Positions 52,628-60,477 of a stretch of DNA of 64,000 nucleotides are shown piece by piece (position 1 is the stretch's first letter; each line of letters begins with the position of its first letter). The translations under genes were made by a program, and so were the position numbers. Source of the stretch: an uncultured Helicobacteraceae bacterium (GTDB taxonomy: Bacteria > Campylobacterota > Campylobacteria > Campylobacterales > Helicobacteraceae); the NCBI GenBank assembly GCA_910578285.1, contig CAJTQL010000003.1:165703-229702 (forward strand), in the 5' to 3' direction. The notes under the pieces are model-generated. The model was not told where the DNA came from, made no database searches, and saw only the letters and a program-made list of their open reading frames with translations.

Positions 52628-54685
52628 ATGAGTATCCTCGATAGTTTGAACGCCAAGCAGCGCCAAGCAGCGAGTGTGATTGATGGTGCGCTGCTCATTC
52701 TCGCGGGCGCGGGCAGTGGCAAAACGCGCACAATCACAACGCGGCTTGCCTATTTGGTGCAAGAAATCGGAATCCCTCCAAGTCAGACGCTCACGCTCAC
52801 TTTTACAAACCGTGCTGCAAGCGAGATGCGCCATCGTGCTTTAGCGATGATTCCACATTCTGTCGAAACGCCGCTACTTTGCACTTTTCATCGTTTTGGG
52901 CTTTTGTTTTTGCGATTTTATATGCGGCTTTTGGGGCGCTTGAATAATTTTATCGTGATTGATAGCAGCGATAGAAAAAAGATTTTGCGCGACCTCATCG
53001 CAAGCCTCAAAGTTAACGCGTCAGACGACCAGATTGCAAACGAAATCTCACGTTTCAAGAACGCAAGCCTCTTGCCAGCAGTTTTGCGTGAGCAAGACAT
53101 CGAAGAAGGCTCACATATTGCAGCGACACTCTGTGTCTATGAGGCTTACCAAAACTATTTGCAAGCCAACAATCTTGTTGATTTTGATGATTTATTGTTG
53201 CTGCCATTTCAGATTCTTTCGACCAATCCAAATGTTGCAAACGACGTCAGTTTGCAATATCGTTACATTATGGTTGATGAGTATCAAGATACAAACGAAT
53301 TGCAAAATAACTTGCTCGATTGCCTGCTTGTGGCGCATAAAAATATTTGTGTTGTGGGCGATGACGACCAAGCCATCTATGGTTGGCGTGGCGCAAATGT
53401 CGATTATATCTTGCATTTCCAAGAGCGCTTTGGCGCACAGATTGTGCGGCTTGAAGAAAATTATCGCTCGACTGTGCAGATTCTTGATGTTGCAAATAAG
53501 CTGATTGCGCACAACACCAATCGATTGGGCAAAACATTGGTGAGCCAAATGGGCGAGGGCAAAGACGTGACCGTGCTCAAGAATATCGCTGATTATAGCG
53601 AGATTGAAGACATCGCACATAGAATCAACAAGCTCATTGCAAGCGGCACACAACCCAATGAAATTGCGATTCTTTTTCGCCTCAATGCTTTTAGTCGCTC
53701 TATCGAAGAAGGGCTTATGCGCACACGTATTCCATTTCGGCTTATTGGCACAATCCGATTCTATGAACGGCACGAGATTAAAGACTATCTTGCCTATTTT
53801 CGCCTTCTCATCAATTTCAAGGATAGCTTCTCGCTTAACGCTATCATCGACCGCCCCAAGCGCGGCATTGGACGTGCTAGCTTGCGCAAGGCGTTTGCGC
53901 GTATGCAAGAATTAAATATCGAAACATTCTATGAGTTTAGTCATCATGAGGAGGTGAACGCAACGCTTGGACAAAAGCGCGCAAAGATTGTGCGCGAGTT
54001 TTTTGCAACACTTGAAACATTGCATACGATTCTCACAGAATCCATCGCCGATTTTCTTGACCAATTTGAGAACTATATCCCGCTTCGTGCCTATTATGCA
54101 CAGCTTGGAGATGGCATAGAACGCGTGGCAAATATCGATGAACTCTTTGGTGTGATTCGCAGTAAGATTGCTGAAAATCCCGACATTCTGCTTGAAGAAA
54201 TCCTTAATGAATTTTCACTCTATTCCAATGTCGATGACATCGATAGCGAATGTGTGTTGTGTATGAGTATTCATAATAGCAAGGGTTTGGAGTTTGAGCA
54301 TGTTTTTGTTGTGGGGCTCGAAGAGGGCTTTTTCCCGCTGCTCAAAACAGGCAGTCAGCTCGAAGAGGAGCGAAGACTCGGCTATGTCGCTTGCACGCGC
54401 GCCAAAAAGACGCTCACACTTAGCTATGTCGATAGGCGCTATTTCCATGGCAAAGAGCAGAATCTCCGCCCCTCACGTTTTCTTGTCGAAGCTGATTTGA
54501 TTTGCGATGAGAATATTCCGACAGAAACTGATGTATTCCAAAAGGGTGATTTGGTGCGCCACAATGTCTTTGGCGCGGGCAAGGTGGAATCGGTGTGGGG
54601 CAGGGGCGAATCGCTCAAGCTTACAATCAATTTTGGCGGCTTGACACGTGATTTGCTCGCCTCTGCTGTGAGTAAGATTGTGTAG
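52628..54685 (+). CDS. uvrD: ATP-dependent DNA helicase UvrD/Rep family
   Basis: A 685-residue SF1A 3'-5' helicase. Motifs in order: Q motif LNAKQRQA, motif I LAGAGSGKTRT, Ia TFTNRAASEMRHRA, II IMVDEYQDTNELQ, III VVGDDDQAIYGWRGANV, IV RLEENYRSTVQIL, V SIHNSKGLEFEHVFVVGL, VI EERRLGYVACTRAKKTL, with a C-terminal Tudor-like tail (KGDLVRHNVFGAGKV). It unwinds the cut strand after UvrABC incision and limits RecA. Two adjacent ATGs; 52628 has the better distance to AAGGAG. It is full length, unlike the short helicase next to uvrA. Confidence 0.97.
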   Translation: MSILDSLNAKQRQAASVIDGALLILAGAGSGKTRTITTRLAYLVQEIGIPPSQTLTLTFTNRAASEMRHRALAMIPHSVETPLLCTFHRFGLLFLRFYMRLLGRLNNFIVIDSSDRKKILRDLIASLKVNASDDQIANEISRFKNASLLPAVLREQDIEEGSHIAATLCVYEAYQNYLQANNLVDFDDLLLLPFQILSTNPNVANDVSLQYRYIMVDEYQDTNELQNNLLDCLLVAHKNICVVGDDDQAIYGWRGANVDYILHFQERFGAQIVRLEENYRSTVQILDVANKLIAHNTNRLGKTLVSQMGEGKDVTVLKNIADYSEIEDIAHRINKLIASGTQPNEIAILFRLNAFSRSIEEGLMRTRIPFRLIGTIRFYERHEIKDYLAYFRLLINFKDSFSLNAIIDRPKRGIGRASLRKAFARMQELNIETFYEFSHHEEVNATLGQKRAKIVREFFATLETLHTILTESIADFLDQFENYIPLRAYYAQLGDGIERVANIDELFGVIRSKIAENPDILLEEILNEFSLYSNVDDIDSECVLCMSIHNSKGLEFEHVFVVGLEEGFFPLLKTGSQLEEERRLGYVACTRAKKTLTLSYVDRRYFHGKEQNLRPSRFLVEADLICDENIPTETDVFQKGDLVRHNVFGAGKVESVWGRGESLKLTINFGGLTRDLLASAVSKIV

Positions 54686-54722
54686 AGTGACGTATGGAAT
54701 CTGATTAAAAATCCAGCCTTCT

Positions 54723-54809
54723 GTCATTGCGAGCTGACACGAAGCAATCAAATGTCTTTGAACACTCGACACAGTCGATTGCCACGAGGCTATCGCCTCT
54801 CGCAATGAC
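54723..54809. repeat. Complete family A repeat, left of the barstar-like gene
   Basis: An 87-base unit with perfect 11-base terminal inverted repeats, GTCATTGCGAG at the left and CTCGCAATGAC at the right, and an inner hairpin GAGGC-TATC-GCCTC. Its first 27 bases are the inverted match, 26 of 27, of 55449-55475 on the other side of the barstar gene. It looks like a small MITE/REP-type element. Confidence 0.75.
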
Positions 54810-54835
54810 ACATGGAATCTCGCACAAGATTCTAG

Positions 54836-54955
54836 CTTTTATTATTGCCTAAAGAGATACCGGAAACATATCGTAATTATAAAAATCACAATTGGCAAGG
54901 GACATATCCCTGTCAGAGAATAAGGAGAAAATATGCTTTACACAATGAAAGATAA
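54836..54955 (+). pseudogene. Short open fragment overlapping the barstar gene start, possible toxin remnant
   Basis: Directly after the left repeat, a frame with no start codon stays open for 39 codons (it includes PKEIPETYRNYKNHNWQG and ends RRKYALHNER). It stops at a TAA at 54953-54955, 23 bases inside the barstar-like gene in another frame. A toxin reading frame that ends just inside its immunity gene is the usual arrangement of toxin-immunity pairs. I do not recognise the residues as barnase, so this is weak; it may be chance. Confidence 0.3.
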
Positions 54956-55394
54956 AAAAGACAATAAAGTCCATATTCTAAAAAGTATGGACGAAGTAAT
55001 ATTAAAAGACGATAAAGATTTATTTGTCGTTAGGCTTGATGGTGCAAAGTTCCATACCTATGATGAATTTGAAAAAGCCGCTAAAGCTGCCTTTCAAACA
55101 CCCACTGATGAGAGTATGATTTGGCTTAACACTCCGGGAAATCCTTTTTGCTGGATAGAATATTTAGATTGGCTCTTAGATTCTGGATTCAACTCTTTTG
55201 CCCTCATTGTAGAGAATTGGAGTAAGGCATTAGAGGGAGAGAATGAAGAGAAAAGAGAGTTTATTTCATTTGTTTTTCAGGAAGTTTGTAATTTTTGGGG
55301 ATATGAGATTTTACGCATTGCGGGCAATGGCTACCTAGAAACAGAATCAGAGTATTGCAAACCACGAGAATTTAATATCTATTTAGTAGGATAG
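54933..55394 (+). CDS. Barstar-like ribonuclease-inhibitor (immunity) protein
   Basis: A 153-residue acidic protein with a barstar-type core: LFVVRLDGAKFHTYDEFEKA (first strand and helix), then NPFCWIEYLDWLLDSGF, in the place of barstar's NLDALWDCLT inhibitor helix, then FALIVENW. The end (GNGYLETESEYCKPREFNIY) is an extension not found in classical barstar. Barstars block ribonuclease toxins; such genes are common as orphan immunity genes. Base use is markedly more A/T-rich than the neighbours (AAA and GAT codons in runs), and the gene lies between inverted family A repeats, both signs of transfer. No full toxin gene is nearby. The Shine-Dalgarno is AAGGAG. Confidence 0.75.
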   Translation: MLYTMKDKKDNKVHILKSMDEVILKDDKDLFVVRLDGAKFHTYDEFEKAAKAAFQTPTDESMIWLNTPGNPFCWIEYLDWLLDSGFNSFALIVENWSKALEGENEEKREFISFVFQEVCNFWGYEILRIAGNGYLETESEYCKPREFNIYLVG

Positions 55395-55448
55395 CAAGAA
55401 AAGATACAATCTAATGATTGCAAACGTGTTGAGTATTCAAGCACGTTG

Positions 55449-55475
55449 GATTGCTTCGCGTCAGCTCGCAATGAC
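55449..55475 (-). repeat. Family A repeat, right of the barstar-like gene (inverted)
   Basis: This begins GATTGCTTCGCGTC and ends GCTCGCAATGAC: the reverse complement of the left copy with one difference in 27. Weaker similarity (about 17 of 24) continues leftwards to about 55425, but the other end of the 87-base unit is missing, so this copy is partial. Confidence 0.75.
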
Positions 55476-55550
55476 GGATTTGGCAGATTCTAAATAAAAT
55501 TCCATTCATTACAAAAATTCATTATTGTCAAAATTTCCCCCCACATGGGT

Positions 55551-55560
55551 GGGGGGGGGG
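55551..55560 (+). repeat. G10 homopolymer in the accessory region
   Basis: Ten G residues, preceded by ACATGGGT and a C6 run at 55537-55542. It is 290 bases upstream of the next likely promoter; no gene whose frame or promoter it would obviously switch. Confidence 0.7.
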
Positions 55561-55684
55561 CGAGGTGAGAAACCTAGAACATTCGCGCTATCGGCTCACA
55601 AGCCACTAAAGCAATTTGTAAGGCAAGATAGATTATAATCAATAATGTTTTTGGCTTTCATTTAGCATCACCTCCTTTCGACAC

Positions 55685-55719
55685 TTCGACAAGGAGTGCC
55701 TAGCTCCTTAGTCGAAGCT
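55685..55719. terminator. Hairpin, possible terminator
   Basis: CTTCGACAAGGAG and CTCCTTAGTCGAAG form a 12-pair stem with a small bulge and a 7-base loop; no following U-run. Confidence 0.4.
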
Positions 55720-55850
55720 TTGCACCTTGCGATATTATTCTACCAATTCTTGCCTTAAGAGTTTCAATGTTTGGAGTTGCGATTAGTCGCACTTTGGCTT
55801 CTTAATTGTGTGTGATTCCAAATTCTCGCCCCAAAAGCCGAAATTTACAG

Positions 55851-55856
55851 TATAAT
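55851..55856 (+). promoter_or_regulatory. Candidate -10 for the TPR-LicD gene
   Basis: TATAAT in TTACAGTATAATACG, about 130 bases before the ATG, leaving a leader of roughly 120 bases. Confidence 0.55.
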
Positions 55857-55984
55857 ACGCATGGTGTTTCTTATGAATCCTTATTCTAAGAACTCCTTTT
55901 TTATCCAGCAGCCCGCAGGGGCAGCGGACGTCATGATAACCAAAATTTGAATCTGCCACCCTTGTAATATACAAAGGATTCCTC

Positions 55985-57313
55985 ATGTCATTATTCTCCT
56001 CCACCACAACCGTAACCTTTGCCGACAACAACACAGCACGGCAGCTCTTTATGGCGGGCAAATACCAAGAAGCCCTTGCCGAGTACAACAAACTCATTGC
56101 GAGTAATCCTGTTGTAACAAACTATCTTGGTTTAGCGATGACATATAACAAGCTCAACTACAATATCCACGCTATCAATGCACTCCAAGAAGCGATTCGA
56201 ATCGACCCATCAAATGTCGAAGCCCTCGTTCTGCTCGTGCAAACCTATATGTCAATGCACAATTTTGCTGCTGCAAAGGAGATTATCGAGCCCCTCTATG
56301 AGGCGCACAAGGAAAATGTCAACATCGTTGCACTCTATATGAATTTTCTCATCGGTATCGGCGATTACAAAACCGGGCAGGGACTCATCGACTTTTTGCT
56401 CGAAAACAGCAGCCATGCGGGGATTCTCAACAACGCGGGACTCATCGAAATCGAATTGGGCAATATGTCCAAAGCCCTTGAATATTTTCGCCGCGGATTC
56501 CGCACAATCATCTCCAAACCACTGCCGCCTGCTGCGCCAAAGCAGCAAGAGTTTATGGATCCCGAAATAGGCAAAAGGGGACTGCTTGCGATTAAAAAGG
56601 TGCTCGATGAACTCGGCGTGCCGTTTTTGCTCGTTGCGGGGACGATTCTTGGAATCTATCGCGATGGCGATTTATTGCCGCATGACAAAGACGTGGACTT
56701 GGGGCTTCCTTGGAATGTTCCACGTGCCGAGCTTATTCATACTGTCTGCAAATATAATTTCGCCTGCAACTACACCGAAGAAGACATCGCGGGCGAAAAA
56801 GGGCAATGGAACATTAGCATTGTGCATGTCCCCACAGGCACGACCATTGACTTTTTTTTTCTGAAGCCCGAAAGTGACAAGATTGTGCTAGGAATCCACA
56901 AGAACGGCAAGACATTATATGGCAGGCAAAGCAACACGGGGCGCATGCAGATTGACTATGCGGGCACGACATTTTGGACATTTGGCAAGCTCGATTCGTA
57001 TCTTGGTGAGCTGTATGGCGAGGGTTGGCGCACGCCGCAGGCGAACTACAATACATTGATTCTCTCCGAAACCGTCGATGACCCCGATGGCGTTGGAATC
57101 GCGCTGTGCTATAACCATTGTCTTGGTGCACTTTGTGAGTCGTATTATAAAAAGGGGCATGGCTATGCCATGCAGCTTCTAAGCGTCATCGATGACCCGT
57201 TGTTGCAGGAAGTCAAGGACTATCTTGAGGCAAATCTGCATGAGAAATGGTATCCGCCTATTCCTTTGCGCGCAGAACGAAGAAGCATAAAGGAGTTTGG
57301 AATCCAAGATTGA
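55985..57313 (+). CDS. TPR protein fused to a LicD-type phosphotransferase domain
   Basis: A 442-residue protein without a signal peptide. Residues 15-175 are about four TPR units (ARQLFMAGKYQEALAEYNKL, ALEYFRRGF). Residues 195-430 form a LicD/fukutin-like domain: GTILGIYRDGDLLPHDKDVD (residues 219-238) has the nucleotidyltransferase-type GTxLG and metal-binding D-x-D pattern, then TGTTIDFFFLK. LicD-like enzymes transfer phosphocholine or polyol phosphate to surface sugars, so LPS or glycoprotein decoration is likely. A T9 run at 56852-56860 lies in the frame. It follows the accessory region and precedes groES. The donor and acceptor are unknown. Confidence 0.82.
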   Translation: MSLFSSTTTVTFADNNTARQLFMAGKYQEALAEYNKLIASNPVVTNYLGLAMTYNKLNYNIHAINALQEAIRIDPSNVEALVLLVQTYMSMHNFAAAKEIIEPLYEAHKENVNIVALYMNFLIGIGDYKTGQGLIDFLLENSSHAGILNNAGLIEIELGNMSKALEYFRRGFRTIISKPLPPAAPKQQEFMDPEIGKRGLLAIKKVLDELGVPFLLVAGTILGIYRDGDLLPHDKDVDLGLPWNVPRAELIHTVCKYNFACNYTEEDIAGEKGQWNISIVHVPTGTTIDFFFLKPESDKIVLGIHKNGKTLYGRQSNTGRMQIDYAGTTFWTFGKLDSYLGELYGEGWRTPQANYNTLILSETVDDPDGVGIALCYNHCLGALCESYYKKGHGYAMQLLSVIDDPLLQEVKDYLEANLHEKWYPPIPLRAERRSIKEFGIQD

Positions 57314-57381
57314 GTTTACCGCATGTGTATATATAAATTGATTCTATATGGCTAAAGTTTATTGATATTTTTCTCAAAACT

Positions 57382-57410
57382 CTTGACAAACAGAGAAAAA
57401 TACGCTATGA
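57382..57410 (+). promoter_or_regulatory. groESL promoter
   Basis: TTGACA (57382-57387), a 17-base spacer, TATGAT (57405-57410): the best-formed sigma-70 promoter on the plus strand here. Transcription should start near 57417, about 90 bases before groES. Confidence 0.8.
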
Positions 57411-57418
57411 TTTCCGTA

Positions 57419-57478
57419 TCAAAATGCAGGAGTGCACACATAGCCCGCGTGTTTCGTGCTTTCGTGCTTCTGCATTTT
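57419..57478 (+). promoter_or_regulatory. Inverted repeat at the 5' end of the groESL leader
   Basis: CAAAATGCAG (57419-57428) and CTGCATTTTG (57469-57478) pair perfectly over ten bases and enclose a 40-base segment with further short pairings (ACAC/GTGT, GCAC/GTGC). This begins at the expected transcript start. It is not CIRCE (TTAGCACTC-N9-GAGTGCTAA), though GAGTGC is present once. It could be a repressor site or an RNA structure. Confidence 0.5.
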
Positions 57479-57507
57479 GGCAAGTTTATTTTATATCTGG
57501 AGGAATT

Positions 57508-57795
57508 ATGGAATTCAAACCACTTGGAGAACGAGTTCTTGTCCAAAGGCTCGAAGAAGATACAAGGACAGCTTCGGGAATCATTATTCCTGATAATGCA
57601 AAAGAGAAGCCTTTGTTTGGCGTTGTCAAAGCTGTAAGCAAAGAGGTCAAATCGCTCGAAGAAGGCGACCAAGTCGCGTTCACCAAATATGGCGGAACTG
57701 AAATCAAACTCGATGGCGCAGAATATTTGATTCTTAAACTCGAGGATATTTTGGGTGTATTCACATCTACAACAAAAACAAGGGAGAAAAAATAA
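57508..57795 (+). CDS. groES: Co-chaperonin GroES
   Basis: A 95-residue cap of the GroEL chamber: FKPLGERVLVQRLEEDTRTASGIIIPD, the mobile loop (SGIIIPDNAKEKP), then VAFTKYGGTEIKLDGAEYLIL. The ATG at 57508 has GGAGG just upstream; the frame stays open 28 codons earlier through the leader, but those would be unrelated residues. There is no long metal-binding C-terminal tail like that of H. pylori GroES (which is about 118 residues). Confidence 0.97.
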   Translation: MEFKPLGERVLVQRLEEDTRTASGIIIPDNAKEKPLFGVVKAVSKEVKSLEEGDQVAFTKYGGTEIKLDGAEYLILKLEDILGVFTSTTKTREKK

Positions 57796-59435
57796 TGGCA
57801 ACCAAAGAGATTCATTTTTCAGATAATGCACGCAACAAACTCTATGAAGGCGTGAAACAACTTGCAGATGCTGTGAAAGTAACAATGGGACCACGAGGGC
57901 GCAATGTACTCATTCAAAAATCGTATGGCGCACCTGCAATCACCAAAGATGGCGTTTCTGTCGCCAAAGAAATCGAGCTTGCTGATGCGTTGCAAAATAT
58001 GGGCGCGCAGCTTGTCAAAGAGGTTGCGAGCAAAACAGCAGACGCAGCAGGAGATGGCACAACAACTGCAACCGTGCTTGCATACAGCATCTTCAAAGAA
58101 GGCTTGCGCAATATCACAGCAGGCGCAAACCCCATCGAAGTCAAGCGCGGTATGGACAAGGCATCAGATGCAATCATTGCTGAACTCAAAAAAATCAGCA
58201 AAAAAATCAGCGGCAATGAAGAGATTGCTCAAGTTGCAAGCATTTCGGCAAATTCTGACAACGAGATTGGCAAGCTCATCGCGGATGCAATGGATAAAGT
58301 CGGCAAAGACGGCGTGATTACTGTTGAAGAAGCAAAAGGAATCAATAATGAATTGAGCGTTGTTGAAGGAATGCAGTTTGACCGTGGCTATTTGAGCCCC
58401 TATTTTGTAACCAACAGCGACAAAATGGAAACCGTGCTTGAAAACGCATATCTTTTAATTACCGACAAAAAAATTACATCAATGAAAGATATTTTGCCTT
58501 TGCTCGAATCCACAATGAAAAGCGGCAAACCACTCCTTATTATCGCCGAAGACATCGAGGGTGAGGCACTCACGACACTTGTTGTCAATAAATTGCGTGG
58601 TGTTTTGAATGTTGCCGCTGTTAAGGCGCCCGGCTTTGGCGACCGACGCAAAGAGATGTTGCGCGACATCGCGACACTCACTGGCGGTGAGGTAATTAGC
58701 GAAGAAGTTGGTAAAACACTCGAGGCTGCAACGATTGACGATTTGGGACAAGCCGCACGTATCGTGATTGACAAAGACAACACAACCGTTGTAGATGGCA
58801 AAGGTACGAAAAAGGCTGTCGAAGAGCGTGTCGCACAGATTCGCAAACAAATCGAGGTTACAACAAGCGATTATGATAAAGAAAAACTTCAGGAACGACT
58901 CGCAAAGCTTAGCGGTGGTGTTGCCGTGATTAAAGTCGGTGCGGCGAGCGAGGTTGAGATGAAAGAGAAAAAAGACCGCGTTGATGACGCACTAAGCGCG
59001 ACAAAGGCTGCCGTTGAAGAAGGAATCATTATCGGTGGGGGTGCGGCGCTCATTCGTGCTGCTGCTGAAGTGAATTTGAGCCTTAGCGGCGATGAGAAAA
59101 TCGGCTACGAAATCATCAAACGTGCGATTTCTGCCCCACTCAAACAAATCGCGCAAAACGCTGGATTTGATTCAGGCGTTGTCGCTAATGAAGTCGAGAA
59201 AAACAACGATAAACATTTTGGTTTTAATGCCGCAAAAGGCGAGTATGTCGATATGTTCAAGGCTGGAATCATCGACCCACTCAAAGTTGCACGCATTGCA
59301 TTGCAAAACGCTGTTTCTGTCGCAAGCTTGTTGCTCACAACCGAAGCAACCGTAAGCGAAATTAAAGAAGAAAAACCCCCAATGCCCGATATGGGAGGAA
59401 TGGGAGGAATGGGCGGAATGGGCGGCATGATGTAA
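57795..59435 (+). CDS. groEL: Chaperonin GroEL
   Basis: A 546-residue chaperonin subunit. Signatures include KVTMGPRGRNVLIQKSYGAP, GDGTTTATVLAYSI (ATP site), and AAVEEGIIIGGGAALIRA. It ends in the family GGM repeats (GGMGGMGGMGGMM). It overlaps the groES stop by one base (TAATG). It is complete. Confidence 0.98.
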   Translation: MATKEIHFSDNARNKLYEGVKQLADAVKVTMGPRGRNVLIQKSYGAPAITKDGVSVAKEIELADALQNMGAQLVKEVASKTADAAGDGTTTATVLAYSIFKEGLRNITAGANPIEVKRGMDKASDAIIAELKKISKKISGNEEIAQVASISANSDNEIGKLIADAMDKVGKDGVITVEEAKGINNELSVVEGMQFDRGYLSPYFVTNSDKMETVLENAYLLITDKKITSMKDILPLLESTMKSGKPLLIIAEDIEGEALTTLVVNKLRGVLNVAAVKAPGFGDRRKEMLRDIATLTGGEVISEEVGKTLEAATIDDLGQAARIVIDKDNTTVVDGKGTKKAVEERVAQIRKQIEVTTSDYDKEKLQERLAKLSGGVAVIKVGAASEVEMKEKKDRVDDALSATKAAVEEGIIIGGGAALIRAAAEVNLSLSGDEKIGYEIIKRAISAPLKQIAQNAGFDSGVVANEVEKNNDKHFGFNAAKGEYVDMFKAGIIDPLKVARIALQNAVSVASLLLTTEATVSEIKEEKPPMPDMGGMGGMGGMGGMM

Positions 59436-59451
59436 CCCATGCGGAGATGAT

Positions 59452-60426
59452 TTGAATATCCTCGTGCGTTTGCCGACATGGCTTGGCGATGCCGTCATGG
59501 CTTCGCCATTTCTTGCAACATTGCGCGCACATTTTGCAGACGCGCAGTTTTGCTTCGTGGGCTCGAGCGTTGCCATAGCGCTCTTTGCTCGCGATTTCCC
59601 ACATGCACGTTTCGTGCTCGACAACACCAAGCAAGAAAAGGTGCGCCTGCTTGCTACTCTGCGCCTCGCAAAAGAGCTTGGCAGATTCGACATCGCCTTC
59701 ACGCTCCAAAATAGTTTTCTTTCTGCATTTTTGCTGTTTCTTACCCGTTCGCCCATGCGCATTGGTTTTGCCAATGAAATGCGCTCGTTTTTGCTCACCG
59801 ATTCCTTGCCCAAACACAAGAATTTGCATCAAGTACAACGTTATTATGAACTCTTGCGCCCATTGGGCATTTGCGGCGAGGCGCCCAAACTCGCGCTTTT
59901 TGCACAAAAAGAGACAACCTTGCACGCAAACAAACGCATTGGAATCAACACTGGTGGCGCGTTTGGCAGCGCAAAGAGATGGAGCAAGGAACAATTCATC
60001 ATCACAGCACGTGCGCTACTTGCTCGAGGGTTTGAGGTGATTCTTGTGGGTGGTGCTGATGATGTCGCGACAAATGCTGCGATTGAGCGCGAGATTACGC
60101 ACGCAAACCTCCACAACCTCACAGGCAAGACGAGCATTGAGCAGCTCATTGACACCATTGCTGGGCTTGATTTGTTCATCACCAACGATAGCGGACCCAT
60201 GCATATCGCTGCGGCGCTTCAGATTCCGCTTATCGCGCTGTTTGGTCCCACAGACTACCGCGAAACCTCGCCTTGGAAAGCGCAAAATGCGTTCTTGCTT
60301 TCACTCAACCTCTCTTGTTCGCCATGCAAAAGGCGCACATGTCCGCTTGGACACCATGCATGCATGGAAATTTTGCAGGCTGATTCTGTACTCGCCCATG
60401 TTGAGAAAGTATTAGATTCGTTTTAG
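59452..60426 (+). CDS. waaF: Lipopolysaccharide heptosyltransferase II
   Basis: A 324-residue GT9 enzyme adding the second heptose to the LPS inner core. It begins NILVRLPTWLGDAVMASPFL (typical N-terminus), has RIGFANEMRSFLLTD, then INTGGAFGSAKRWSKEQF (sugar-nucleotide loop) and DLFITNDSGPMHIAAALQIPLIALFGPTDYRETSPW. The start is a TTG at 59452 with GGAG seven bases before. It follows groEL by 16 bases. As in other Helicobacter, other LPS genes are elsewhere. Confidence 0.9.
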   Translation: MNILVRLPTWLGDAVMASPFLATLRAHFADAQFCFVGSSVAIALFARDFPHARFVLDNTKQEKVRLLATLRLAKELGRFDIAFTLQNSFLSAFLLFLTRSPMRIGFANEMRSFLLTDSLPKHKNLHQVQRYYELLRPLGICGEAPKLALFAQKETTLHANKRIGINTGGAFGSAKRWSKEQFIITARALLARGFEVILVGGADDVATNAAIEREITHANLHNLTGKTSIEQLIDTIAGLDLFITNDSGPMHIAAALQIPLIALFGPTDYRETSPWKAQNAFLLSLNLSCSPCKRRTCPLGHHACMEILQADSVLAHVEKVLDSF

Positions 60427-60436
60427 GACTATATGC

Positions 60437-60442
60437 TATAAT
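60437..60442 (+). promoter_or_regulatory. Extended -10 of the DUF3015 gene
   Basis: TATATGCTATAATCC: TG-n-TATAAT, 35 bases before the ATG at 60478. Confidence 0.65.
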
Positions 60443-60477
60443 CCGCTTTCCTAATTTTCATTTTACAAGGAGAAATC

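Larger units (their letters stand above)
55395..55984. other. 590-bp intergenic stretch after the barstar-like gene
   Basis: This holds the right-hand family A repeat (55449), a C6...G10 tract (55537-55560), a hairpin with arms CTTCGAC-A-AGGAG and CTCCT-TA-GTCGAAG (55685-55719), a small TTGCGATTAGTCGCA palindrome (about 55777), and a -10 TATAAT (55851-55856). No coding frame in it has a ribosome site or a recognisable product. Confidence 0.6.

Noticed and set aside
57419..57478. CIRCE operator before groES
   Set aside because: Only GAGTGC is present; the TTAGCACTC half is missing and the arms found are a different sequence with a 40-base loop.
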